The translations under genes and the position numbers were made by a program. From assembly GCA_965243835.1 (NCBI GenBank), contig OZ251578.1, positions 124,001 through 188,000 of the forward strand: a stretch of 64,000 nt of DNA, read 5' to 3'. Below the pieces are notes generated by a model. That model was not told the origin of the DNA. It made no database searches and saw only the letters and a program-made list of their open reading frames with translations. Shown in pieces: positions 27,801-35,801 of this stretch (positions are counted from its first letter, which is position 1; each line of letters starts with the position of its first letter). Source of the stretch: G965202665 sp965243835. GTDB taxonomy: Bacteria > Actinomycetota > Acidimicrobiia > Spongiisociales > Spongiisociaceae.

Positions 27801-30291
27801 GGGCAACGGCGAGGCTACTTTGGCTACGTCTTGCCCGGATACCACCAGTCAGGATGCTTGCACGAATAACGCTGCGTTTACGATCAGCATTCCCGCCGGG
27901 GATACTTCGGGCAACGGCACGTTCGCCTTGACCGCCCGGGACGACGGCGACGCGGAGTCTGTGGAGACGTTGAGGGTTACCGTTACCGACGCCGGGGATT
28001 CTACGAATACGGCGTCGGCTACGTTGAACGTCGTGGACTCCGGCATAAGAGTGGAGTTGCTTGACTCGGACGACAACCCGCTGGCATCCTTGGGGGAAGA
28101 CAGCGGCGCCTCGCAGGTGAAAGTAAAAGTGACGATGCCCACGGCGGCGGCCTCCGAGACGGTGGTGGGACTCAACATAGGCAGCGATTCCGCCATCGAG
28201 GACACCGATAATGCTTGGACGATACGGGAGGACTATCGGATAAGCGGCCTGACCGCGCCGTCCGGGACCCCCGCCAACCACGAGCTGGGGGTAGTGGTGG
28301 CGGCTAACGAAACAACCGGGGAAGCGACTTTCACGATCGAGGTTCAAGACGACAACGCAGACGAAGACGACAACGAACCCATACGAGTTACAGGCGCCGC
28401 GGTTAACTCATTGCCCGTACTGGGAGCCGCTCTCTCCATAACGGACAACGACGACCCCCCCAACGTTACCCTGGCGTTGGAAACCCCCGTCGGCGGCGCC
28501 CTGACTGAAGTCAATGAAGACGACAGCCTCAGCACGACGGTGCAAGTGCGGGCCACCTATCAGGGAGGGGCCCTGTCCGGTAAAAGGGTGACTATCCCGA
28601 TAACGGTCGGGAAAACCGCCGACGGGGAGGCCACCGCCGGGACCGACTACGAGGCGGCGCCCGCGTTCAACGTAGCTATAGACCCCTATGAAACCACCGG
28701 GACGCAGACGTTCCAGCTGATAATAGACAGCGAGAACGACGCGGACGCGGAAGGGCCGGAAACGGTGACCGTCATCGGAGACGACTCCGCGACCACCGTA
28801 GGGACGGTAGGGGAAGCGCAGTTGACGATCATCGACGATGACGCCGCCATTACCTTGTCGTTCCTGAACGCCGCCGACGAACCGCTGGCGTCGCTGGAGG
28901 AAGGAACCGGAGCCGCCGCCATTAAGGTACGGGCCTCCTACCCCGGTAGCAACGACTTGGAAGACGCGCAGACGATACCGATCGCCTTGGAGTCGGGAAC
29001 CGCTTCCGCGTCCGACTACCAAACGTCGAACGTTCCCGACCCGTTCCAGATCACCATTCCCGCCAGCCAGAACAGCGCCACTGCCGACTTCACCCTCGAC
29101 CTGAGCGGAACCCGCGATGACAACATCGACGAGCCAGCCGAAACCCTGCGCGTAACCGGCGCGTTGGCCGGTTTCATCGTCAACTCCGGCGCCTTGGAGA
29201 TCACCGACAACGATGACCCGCCCACCGGGATCACTCTGACGATAAGCCCGAACACGGTGGCTGAGAACCGGGGAAGCAGTCCTCTGAGAGTAACCGTCAC
29301 CGCCGCTCTGGTGGGCAACCGGAGCTCTCGGCCCACCCAGGTGCGGGTAACGGTCGGCGCCCCGGGAAGCACCGCCGTCCGGGGCAGCGATTACCGCAAT
29401 CAGGGATCGTCTTCTTTGACTATCACCATCCCCGCCGAAGCGCCAAGTGCTACGGGCGATTTCCGGGTGGTCATTCTCAGCGACGACCTATCCGAGTCAA
29501 CGGAACGCATCAGGATATCCGCCTCCAGCGACTACGGCGGCGCCAACGCCGACTTCCGTATCACCAACGTGAGCCCCGCCGACCCCGGAGGAGGCGGAGG
29601 AGGAGCCCCGCCCCCCAGCGGCGGCGGAGGGGGAGGGGGCGGTGGAGGAGGAGGTGGGGGCGCGCCTCCCCCCGCCGGGCCGCCAGCCCCGCCCCCGCCC
29701 CCGGCGGAGCCGGTATGCCAAGGGCGGTTCTGCGATGAGGACGGCAGCGTTCACCAGGCCAACATTGAACAAATCGCCGCCTGGGAAATCACCTTGGGAT
29801 GCGACGCCGACGACGCCACCAAGTTCTGCCCGTCGGCGCAGATCACCAGAAGGCAAATGGCCGCCTTCCTCTACCGGGCCGTCAGCCGACTCGGGACCAT
29901 CCCACCCCCCACCGGCATAGAAATATCGGATGTCCCCGCCGATGCCTGGTACCGCACATTCGCCGACTGGGTGGTTTCCACCGGGGCCTTCGCCGCCCCC
30001 GACGGGGTGTTCAATCCCGGAGGGGTGGTAACCCGGGCGGATATGGCGGTGATGATGATCGCTTCCTTCCCCGACATAAACGCCGTAGAAGAGTCCGAAG
30101 GCCTGTTCAACGACGTGGCGGGCGCGGACCCGGAGGTGGTGCGGGCGGTGGAGGGGATGTACCACACCGGAGTAACCAGGGGATGCAGCGCCGAGCCTCT
30201 CAACTACTGCCCCGACCAGCCGGTCACCCGGGCGCAGATGGCCTCTTTCTTTGTCCGCGCCGTCAACTACACCCCCCCGACCGATAACTAA
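24871..30291 (+). CDS. Secreted Calx-beta repeat protein with C-terminal SLH domains (1806 aa)
   Basis: ATG at 24871 behind AAAAGGGAGG; an upstream frame extension to 24844 lacks a ribosome site. A Sec signal peptide (MRRVLVAVSALGLASALLSA) is followed by about 12 Calx-beta-like domains in the same order of types as giant gene 1 but with only two A-B-C-D-like groups: two opening domains, the groups, then three terminal domains. A Gly/Pro-run linker (residues about 1570-1617) leads to SLH repeats nearly identical to those of giant gene 1, including the Cys pairs (LGCDADDATKFCPS, RGCSAEPLNYCPD). The role is presumably the same, a Ca2+-stiffened surface fibre anchored by SLH. It is about a quarter the length of its paralogue, so alternating expression would give surfaces of different reach. 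Confidence 0.9.
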   Translation: MRRVLVAVSALGLASALLSAPVPATGQSATITLSLVDSSNTSTTVTAIGEDGGQQTLKVKAVASAAPGSSVTVSVTVGATGGANPATLTTDYTRSPGSTSVTISSGATEGLSADVTITPVSDKVTEEHETIRFTGTASGYADSSVDLAITDQDRVINMTVAANDYTINEPRSGAPNYNVDGLGATLGGVSGGVFTASTSSTYGSTVSLRAYLERGGTAGIFDVGIPYDGKDDSTMRASIAAGALSTSSFQDSFSANYMIAEVSSDNVAEGDEVFYVETDTPAGFSMRRAVITIKDIDDSQVALSVDTSGDAGVQSTLAEGASGSGATVSASFPSGVISSSIGSATVVTLSAAGAASPNAGQAGTNDLSYSPSSPNTISFPANSLTASGTATLAGLTITDDTVVEGPETFTVTGSSALGTATGATVTIVDDDADIALTVDTDRVAESGGAVEVTVTASFEGSSSVLSSATDVAVTVGAAAGNGATPGTDFNTSGSGVTNNAFTVSIPAGDTEASKAFTLTPTADNSAEGTETVAVSGTATVGNAVAVTSAEIDLLEPNSLITLSFHEAASGDPALSAVSERGGAQTVRVKAAAGSAVSSETTVTVTVGAAGGTATLGAGGDYTRGAETVDITIANGDTDGAADVTITPRDDGVAEGAETVRFTGAGSGILVTDADLEIRETIELTLSGGTAVGEGDGDAGAVSVTAAFAGASGSSLTGATDVVLSFAAGTNAEAADFSAPGSAVTVSIPANMTSGNAVALSGLGITQDTIAEGAESIAVGGAVTGFVVSGAEFGITDDDLNVVLEADTDVSTPNSPFEKTLSEGAAAAVRVRAVLASGVTNDLSEGLAVSVTAGEASPASAEEGDDFTAPASPIAVTIPTGSGTESPWANLTGLAAPEDTVAEGDETFLITGTVPGGTVTADTLTIGANDKGLEVSVSPETVAEHADPQTITVTAGFAGASASELTAATTVNVAVATGGNGEATLATSCPDTTSQDACTNNAAFTISIPAGDTSGNGTFALTARDDGDAESVETLRVTVTDAGDSTNTASATLNVVDSGIRVELLDSDDNPLASLGEDSGASQVKVKVTMPTAAASETVVGLNIGSDSAIEDTDNAWTIREDYRISGLTAPSGTPANHELGVVVAANETTGEATFTIEVQDDNADEDDNEPIRVTGAAVNSLPVLGAALSITDNDDPPNVTLALETPVGGALTEVNEDDSLSTTVQVRATYQGGALSGKRVTIPITVGKTADGEATAGTDYEAAPAFNVAIDPYETTGTQTFQLIIDSENDADAEGPETVTVIGDDSATTVGTVGEAQLTIIDDDAAITLSFLNAADEPLASLEEGTGAAAIKVRASYPGSNDLEDAQTIPIALESGTASASDYQTSNVPDPFQITIPASQNSATADFTLDLSGTRDDNIDEPAETLRVTGALAGFIVNSGALEITDNDDPPTGITLTISPNTVAENRGSSPLRVTVTAALVGNRSSRPTQVRVTVGAPGSTAVRGSDYRNQGSSSLTITIPAEAPSATGDFRVVILSDDLSESTERIRISASSDYGGANADFRITNVSPADPGGGGGGAPPPSGGGGGGGGGGGGGGAPPPAGPPAPPPPPAEPVCQGRFCDEDGSVHQANIEQIAAWEITLGCDADDATKFCPSAQITRRQMAAFLYRAVSRLGTIPPPTGIEISDVPADAWYRTFADWVVSTGAFAAPDGVFNPGGVVTRADMAVMMIASFPDINAVEESEGLFNDVAGADPEVVRAVEGMYHTGVTRGCSAEPLNYCPDQPVTRAQMASFFVRAVNYTPPTDN

Positions 30292-30310
30292 AATCAACGC
30301 GCCTAAGTTT

Positions 30311-30348
30311 GACCGGATAGAAACCCGGCCCTTCGGGCATTTCCGGTC
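30311..30348 (+). terminator. Hairpin after giant gene 2
   Basis: GACCGGA (30311) pairs with TCCGGTC (30342), enclosing a smaller GCCC-TTC-GGGC hairpin. No clear U-run follows, so it could be a rho-independent-like terminator or an mRNA 3' stabiliser. Confidence 0.45.
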
Positions 30349-30357
30349 GTCGGGACA

Positions 30358-30428
30358 ATATTCTGAACAGGCTAACGCCATTTTACGTTACTGAAATCTG
30401 GTTGCTAAGGAAAAGTTTCGCGTTCTTG
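30358..30428 (+). repeat. Intergenic repeat, copy 3
   Basis: The most diverged copy of the element at 20871 and 22146 (AACAGGCTAACGCCATTTTA, CTGGTTGCTAAGGAAAAG, TTTCGCGTTCTTGG), directly upstream of the coiled-coil promoter. Confidence 0.65.
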
Positions 30429-30438
30429 GAAAAAGGGG

Positions 30439-30467
30439 ATTATTTTTTCCAGAAAATTGGTTATACT
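30439..30467 (+). promoter_or_regulatory. Promoter of coiled-coil gene at 30534
   Basis: TATACT at 30462-30467 in the conserved TGGTTATACTGAA context, with a weak ATTATT at 30439-30444 and a 17-bp spacer. The leader and GAGGAGGGAAAAAAC ribosome site match the paralogues. Confidence 0.5.
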
Positions 30468-30533
30468 GAATATGACAAGTCCGGTTGCCCATCCGCGTCG
30501 CGGCCGGATACGCTGAAGAGGAGGGAAAAAACA

Positions 30534-31073
30534 ATGGTCACAACCGCTCTCGTCGTTTTGGGGAGCGTCTTCATGGCCATGCTGACCGCGGTGGGCGGCA
30601 TGGTCGGATACCTTATTAAACAGAACCTCACCTCCGGGCGCGCCAACCAGGACGCCATGGAGAAGCATCGGACATCGCTGGAGACGGCTCTGGAGAAGCA
30701 TCGGACGTCGACGGAGACGGCTCTGGAGAAGCATCGGACATCAGTGGAGACGGCTCTGGAGAAGCAGCAGGCGTCGACGGATAAGGCACTGGCCGGTATC
30801 CGGACGGAGATGACGACGCTCCGGACCGAGATGACGACGCTTCGGACGTCGGTGGATGCGTCCCTGGCCGGTATCCGGACGGAGATGACGGAAATGCGCG
30901 CCGAACTGAAGGAGGAGATCGGCAAGGTGGACGGCAAGGTGGAGTACCTGAACCGCCGGGTGAACGGATTGCAGTCGGATGTTTCGTATATTCGGGGTCG
31001 GCTATTCGTCACCGATGAGGAGTTGCCGGAAGGCTCTAAGGCGTCCCGCACCTCCGGCCTGGCCAGCCTGTAA
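30534..31073 (+). CDS. Membrane-anchored hendecad coiled-coil protein, cassette 2 (179 aa)
   Basis: ATG at 30534 behind GAGGAGGGAAAAAACA. One membrane segment (residues about 5-28, VFMAMLTAVGGMVGYLIKQ) precedes four 11-residue repeats (EKHRTSLETAL type, from residue 43), one long AGIRTEM repeat and the conserved tail (ELKEEIGKVDGKVEYL, GLQSDVSYIRGRLF, TDEELPEGS). It is shorter than the 263-aa paralogue because it has fewer 18-residue repeats. It lies 242 bp behind giant gene 2 with its own promoter, so it could be expressed when the giant gene is off. Function is unknown; an envelope-spanning or organising rod is inferred. Confidence 0.8.
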   Translation: MVTTALVVLGSVFMAMLTAVGGMVGYLIKQNLTSGRANQDAMEKHRTSLETALEKHRTSTETALEKHRTSVETALEKQQASTDKALAGIRTEMTTLRTEMTTLRTSVDASLAGIRTEMTEMRAELKEEIGKVDGKVEYLNRRVNGLQSDVSYIRGRLFVTDEELPEGSKASRTSGLASL

Positions 31074-31137
31074 CCGCCGGTCAAGTAATTCGACCGGGAC
31101 GTTTACCCCGCGTCCCTCTTCCGGCGGGCGGCGGACG

Positions 31138-31551
31138 ATGGATATTTCCGAACTGAAAGCGGCGGTGGAAGCAACGGCGGCGGCGGTAGCGGAAATAGAA
31201 CCGAAGGCGGTTGCGGCGGAAGCGGAAGCCGGGCAAGCGGCGGCGGAGGAGCGGACGGCGGGGGAGAGGCTATCGGCGGCGATAGAGGCTAGAGACGAGG
31301 CGGTATCGGAAGAAGATGCGGCTTCCGTCGTTTTACGGACGGCGCTTGATAATTACCAGGCAACGGCGAATCGGCGGGCGGTAGCGACGGAAGAAGCTGA
31401 AGAAGCGGGGGAAGCCTATGCGATAGCGGCGGTGAAATCCCGGCTAGCGGCTAAAACGGCGGCTAAGACGGCGGCGGAAGCGGCTGGAAAAAGGAAGGCT
31501 AAAGCGGTAGCGGAAAGGCGGCTAGCGGAAGCGGCGGAAGCCGCCGGGTAA
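31138..31551 (+). CDS. Ala/Glu-rich helical protein I, cassette 2 (137 aa)
   Basis: ATG at 31138, with only a weak GGCGGG-type ribosome site. It opens MDISELKAAVEATAAA, parallel to the 143-aa protein at 23247, and continues as an Ala/Glu/Lys/Arg helix. No signal peptide, membrane segment or known domain. It sits 64 bp behind the coiled-coil gene, so may share its transcript. Confidence 0.6.
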   Translation: MDISELKAAVEATAAAVAEIEPKAVAAEAEAGQAAAEERTAGERLSAAIEARDEAVSEEDAASVVLRTALDNYQATANRRAVATEEAEEAGEAYAIAAVKSRLAAKTAAKTAAEAAGKRKAKAVAERRLAEAAEAAG

Positions 31552-31654
31552 TTCGTCTTCCGTCGGCAGGCTCTCCGGATGGCGGGGGATACGGCGCTTT
31601 CTACAGGCCGAGGGGTAAAATAAGGGCGGCGATGACGCCGGAAAGGGATGAATA

Positions 31655-31894
31655 ATGACTACCGAAATTGTAGCGGCGGCGGAAGCGGCGGCGGCGGCGG
31701 CGGAAGCGGCGGCGGCGGCGGCGGCGGTCCGGGCGGCGGAAGCGGAGGCTAAAGCGGCGGCGGCGGAAGAAACCCGGCGGCGGCTATCGGCGGAAGCCGC
31801 AGATGCGAAAGCGGCGGCGGGGATTTCCGCCGCTATCGGGGCGGCGGTCGAAGAACTGCTAAATAGCCGGGAAGCCTCTAATCGGCTCCGGTAA
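31655..31894 (+). CDS. Ala-rich helical protein II, cassette 2 (79 aa)
   Basis: ATG at 31655 behind GGAAAGGG; TAAAAT at 31616 may be its -10. More than half alanine in the first 50 residues, encoded by GCGGCG-rich DNA likely to be length-unstable. The tail (ISAAIGAAVEELLNSREA) resembles in position, though not closely in sequence, the LSDYIGGGLE tails of the cassette-1 genes. It is equivalent to 23780 and 24116 by order. The frame could be fortuitous because of the GC-rich repeat. Confidence 0.5.
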   Translation: MTTEIVAAAEAAAAAAEAAAAAAAVRAAEAEAKAAAAEETRRRLSAEAADAKAAAGISAAIGAAVEELLNSREASNRLR

Positions 31895-32094
31895 TCGTTT
31901 TCCCTTTCCAACGGTTTCCCCGTTACGGCGCAACGGGCGGGCGGGGCGGCGTTTACTCCGGTGCGTTGGCAAAAATCAATTAATCCCTGAATATCCCGGG
32001 ACGGGGGACGGGATCTGCCCTGACCGGTTTTGTTCGTAAAATCCGCCCTCCTCCGGGAAAGGACGTTCCCCGCCCGGTCCGCCGGCGACCCGGC

Positions 32095-32132
32095 TAGGCT
32101 GGACCGGGATACGCTAGCGCGTTGGGCAACGC
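32095..32132 (+). promoter_or_regulatory. Promoter and leader hairpin of hydantoinase operon
   Basis: TAGGCT at 32095-32100 is a -10-like box of the type seen before several genes here. The leader contains a small hairpin (GCGTT at 32119 with AACGC at 32128). The ATG lies at 32151. Confidence 0.4.
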
Positions 32133-32150
32133 GGGAGGGCAGGGCAAACC

Positions 32151-34154
32151 ATGGGCGCTCGGGTCGCCATCGACATCGGCGGGACTTTCACGGATCTGGT
32201 TCTGGAAACCCCCCGCGGCTCCTCCATCGCCAAGGTTCTGTCCACCCCCGACGATCTGGTGCGGGGGGTGACCGGGGCCTTGGAGGAGGCGGATGTCGAC
32301 CTGCCGGAAACGGAACTGTTCATTCACGGCACCACCGTCGGCCTGAACACTTTTCTGGAACGTTCCGGGGGGCGGGTGGCCCTGGTCACCACCCGCGGTT
32401 ATCGGGACGTTTATCTGATCGGGCGGGGGCACCGGGCGGAAATGTACGATCTGCGCTATCGCAAGCCCGCCCCGCTCCTGGAACGGGATTCCATTTTCGA
32501 GGTGGAGGAGCGCATTTCCGCCTCCGGGGAGGTGATCAGCCCCCTGGACCCGAACTCGGTGGAGATAGCGGGCAAGGCCATCGCCGAAGGGAACTACGGG
32601 GCGGTGGCGGTGTGTCTGATCCACTCCTATGTGGACCCGTTGCACGAACTGGAGGTGCGGGACCGGTTGCGGGAAATGCTACCCGGGGTTCCGATTGCGC
32701 TCAGCCACGAGATCGCCCCCGAATGGCGGGAGTACGAGCGCACTTCCACTACCGTCGCCTCGGCGTACATCACTCCGGCGGTGCGCGGTTATCTGCAACG
32801 GCTGGAGGCCGCCCTGTCCGAGGGGGGATTGTCGGCCCCTTTGCTTATCACCGGTTCCAACGGGGGGGCGATGACCGCCGAGCGGGCCGCCGACCGGGCC
32901 GTTCTCACCATGTATTCGGGTCCGGTGGGCGGGGTGATCGGCAGCCGCGAGGCGGGCCGCCGCGCCGGTTTTCCCAACCTGATCTGCATTGACGTAGGCG
33001 GGACCTCCTTCGATGTGAGCCTGGTGCGAGACGGACGGGTGGGCATGCAGTCCGAGTTCGAGTTGCAGGGTCTGCCGGTGCTGGCCCCGGCGGTGGAGCT
33101 GGTCAGCATCGGAGCCGGGGGCGGCAGCCTCATCTACGAGCGGGACGGCGGGTTGCGGGTGGGGCCGGAGTCGGCCGGGTCGGTTCCGGGGCCGGCCTGT
33201 TACGGGCGGGGCGGAGAGCGTCCCACCGTTTCCGACGCCAACGTGGTCCTGGGCCGGTTGCCCGCCTCCCGGAAACTGGCCGGCTCCCACTCCCTGGATC
33301 GGGAGGCGGCCCGCCGGGCGCTGCAGTCGGCGGCCGGGGCCTTCGGCCTGTCGGCGGAGGAACTGGCCGAACAGGCCCTGGAAGTGACCCATTTCGCGAT
33401 GGCCGAAGCCATTCGGGAGTTGACGGTGGAACGGGGACTGCACCCGCGGGATTTCACCATCGCCGCCTTCGGCGGGGCGGGGCCGTTGCACGCCGCTTTT
33501 CTGGCCGAAGAACTGGAGGTGGAGCGGGTGATGGTGCCCGCCGACCCGGGCGTGTTCTCCGCTTGGGGAATGTTGCAGGGCGATATCCGCCACGACGCCG
33601 CGTTGACTTTTTACCGCCGCTTGGACGACTCCGGGTTGGACTTGTCCGCCCCGTTGGCGCAACTGCGGGACCGGGCCTGCCGGGAAATGCGGGCCGACGC
33701 CGCCGCCCGGGAGAGGATGCGCTTCGAGGTCAACGTGGAACTGCGTTACACCGGTCAGGAATATTCCCTGCCGGTTCCCCTGCCGGGAAATACGGCCGAC
33801 CGCGCCCTGCGCGACTCTTTCCATGCCCGTTACCAGCTCCGTTACGGCCACTCCAACCCCGCCGCCCCCATCGAACTGGTGGCGATCCGACTGACCTGCA
33901 TCCTGGAGTGGGAGCGGACGGAGGAGGCGGGGGCCGACGGGGGGGCGGAGGGGGAGGAGCCGGGCCGGGAGCGGGTGATATTCGCCGGCCGGGAAGTCGA
34001 CGCCCCGGTGATTCCCCGGCGGCTGGCGGGCCGGGAACTGGTCGGCCCGGCCATAGTGACGGAGACTTCCGCCACCACCGTCGTCCCCCCCGGTTGGCGG
34101 GCTTCCGCCGCCCCCGCCGGTCATCTCGTCCTAGAAAGAAACGGGGCCTCGTGA
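32151..34154 (+). CDS. hyuA: Hydantoinase/oxoprolinase family protein, subunit A
   Basis: 667 residues, normal length. The N-terminal ATP-binding half opens with ARVAIDIGGTFTDLVLE and carries the IHGTTVGLN segment. The central Hydantoinase_A domain has MYSGPVGGVIGS, CIDVGGTSFDVSL and SIGAGGGSL, all typical. Family enzymes hydrolyse cyclic amides (N-methylhydantoin, 5-oxoproline) at the cost of ATP together with a B subunit. That partner follows directly, its start overlapping this stop. The exact substrate cannot be read from sequence. The first 40 codons are also found as a broken copy at 24459. Confidence 0.9.
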   Translation: MGARVAIDIGGTFTDLVLETPRGSSIAKVLSTPDDLVRGVTGALEEADVDLPETELFIHGTTVGLNTFLERSGGRVALVTTRGYRDVYLIGRGHRAEMYDLRYRKPAPLLERDSIFEVEERISASGEVISPLDPNSVEIAGKAIAEGNYGAVAVCLIHSYVDPLHELEVRDRLREMLPGVPIALSHEIAPEWREYERTSTTVASAYITPAVRGYLQRLEAALSEGGLSAPLLITGSNGGAMTAERAADRAVLTMYSGPVGGVIGSREAGRRAGFPNLICIDVGGTSFDVSLVRDGRVGMQSEFELQGLPVLAPAVELVSIGAGGGSLIYERDGGLRVGPESAGSVPGPACYGRGGERPTVSDANVVLGRLPASRKLAGSHSLDREAARRALQSAAGAFGLSAEELAEQALEVTHFAMAEAIRELTVERGLHPRDFTIAAFGGAGPLHAAFLAEELEVERVMVPADPGVFSAWGMLQGDIRHDAALTFYRRLDDSGLDLSAPLAQLRDRACREMRADAAARERMRFEVNVELRYTGQEYSLPVPLPGNTADRALRDSFHARYQLRYGHSNPAAPIELVAIRLTCILEWERTEEAGADGGAEGEEPGRERVIFAGREVDAPVIPRRLAGRELVGPAIVTETSATTVVPPGWRASAAPAGHLVLERNGAS

Positions 34155-35779
34155 CCGCCCCCGCCGCGCCTTCTCCCGCCACCGTGGAGGTGGTGCGCCA
34201 CGCCTTCATTTCCGGGGCGGAGCAGATGCGCCGCAACCTGTACCGCAGCGCCCACAGTCCGGTCATCTACGAGATGAAAGACTGTTCGGTGGGAATCTAC
34301 GATGCGCAGGGGCGGTTGTTGGGACAGGCCCCCGGACTTCCTTTTTTCCTGGGCAGCCTGGGGGGCACCTTGCGGGCGGTGATCGCCCTACGGGGGCATG
34401 AGGCGTTTGCGGAGGGGGATGTGTGGATCGTCAACGATTCCACTATTTGCGGCAGCCACCTGAACGACGTGACCGTGTTCGCGCCCATTTTCGCCGACGG
34501 GGTCCTGCGCGGGTTTTCGGCCGCCAAAGCCCACTGGAACGACATCGGGGCCAAAGAGGCGGGCTACGTGGGGGACACGGTGGACATTTTTCAGGAGGGG
34601 TTGCGCATCGGCCCCACCTGCCTGATCCGGGAGGGGGTTCTGGATCAGCAGATACTGGATCTGATCGCCCTCAACTCCCGTCTCCCCACCGCCCTGGTGG
34701 GGGATCTGATGGCCGAAATCAGCGCCTGCCGCACCGGGGTGGAAAGGTTCCGCTCCATCGTGGAGCGCTTCGGATGGGAGCAGGTGAGCCTTTCCGTGGA
34801 AGCCATTTTCGCCCAGGCGGAAATTCAGGACCGCCGGGCGGTGGAAGACATCCCCGACGGGACCTACTCGGCCGCCGGACGGTTGGACAACGACGGGGTG
34901 ACCGAAGGTCCGGTGCGAGTGCGGGTGGCGGTGACGGTGGCGGGCGACCGGATGACGGTGGACCTGTCGGGTTCCAACGAGCAGTGCGTAGGGAGCACCA
35001 ACAGCGGAATTGTCCAGACCCGCTCCGCCATTGAGCAGGCTTTCAAGTTCATCACCAACCCCCATTCCCCGGTTTCGGGTGGGAACTTCCAAAATTTGGA
35101 AGTAATCGCCCCGGCGGGCTCCTGCTTCAACCCGTCCGAGACCGCCCCCTGTCTGCATTACGGACCGCATCTGATGCTGGCCATGGACCTCATGGTGCGG
35201 GCCTTGAGCGAGGCCGTCCCGGAGCGGTGCGCGGCCGGGCATGTGGGGGATTCCTGGAATGTCATCTTCGTGGGGGAGGATGCGGGCGGGATGTTTCTGT
35301 CCGGGGAGTCGCTGACCGGGGGGTGGGGGGCGTACGACGGCGGGGACGGGGAGTCGGCCTTGATCCATTCCGCGGCGGGCGACTTCAAGAACTTCCCCAT
35401 CGAGACGATGGAGCATCGTTATCCGTTGCGCCTTCTGTCCCACGGCCTGCGCAACGGCTCCGGGGGGGCGGGCCGCTGGCGGGGAGGGCTGGGGATCGTG
35501 CGGGAATACGAGGTGTTGTCCCCGTGCACGGTGCAACTCTGGTTTGAGCGGTCGGCGCAACCGTCGTGGGGTTTGTTCGGGGGCGGGGACGGGGCCCCGC
35601 CGGAAGTGTGGGTGACCCGGCCCGGGCGGCCGACGGAGAACATTTTGAAAGCCAACAACCTGCGGGTGGAGACGGGAACCAAAATTCTGGTCAAGACCGG
35701 CGGCGGCGGCGGTTGGGGCGATCCCGCCCTGCGTTCCGCGGAGGACCGGACCCGGGACCGCCGCTTGGAACTGGCGTAA
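34151..35779 (+). CDS. hyuB: Hydantoinase/oxoprolinase family protein, subunit B
   Basis: 542 residues from GTG at 34151, overlapping the subunit A stop by four bases (GTGA), so translationally coupled. The Hydantoinase_B domain spans nearly the whole protein: GQAPGLPFFLGS near the start, the WIVNDSTICGSHLNDVTVF segment, QTRSAIEQAFKF and a GGGGWGDP C-terminus that marks the family. It works with subunit A in ATP-dependent ring opening. A racemase of the Asp/Glu/hydantoin type is present at 48484 but is not in this operon. Confidence 0.9.
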   Translation: MTAPAAPSPATVEVVRHAFISGAEQMRRNLYRSAHSPVIYEMKDCSVGIYDAQGRLLGQAPGLPFFLGSLGGTLRAVIALRGHEAFAEGDVWIVNDSTICGSHLNDVTVFAPIFADGVLRGFSAAKAHWNDIGAKEAGYVGDTVDIFQEGLRIGPTCLIREGVLDQQILDLIALNSRLPTALVGDLMAEISACRTGVERFRSIVERFGWEQVSLSVEAIFAQAEIQDRRAVEDIPDGTYSAAGRLDNDGVTEGPVRVRVAVTVAGDRMTVDLSGSNEQCVGSTNSGIVQTRSAIEQAFKFITNPHSPVSGGNFQNLEVIAPAGSCFNPSETAPCLHYGPHLMLAMDLMVRALSEAVPERCAAGHVGDSWNVIFVGEDAGGMFLSGESLTGGWGAYDGGDGESALIHSAAGDFKNFPIETMEHRYPLRLLSHGLRNGSGGAGRWRGGLGIVREYEVLSPCTVQLWFERSAQPSWGLFGGGDGAPPEVWVTRPGRPTENILKANNLRVETGTKILVKTGGGGGWGDPALRSAEDRTRDRRLELA

Positions 35780-35801
35780 GGGACCGGTGCGGAGGGCGCC
35801 G

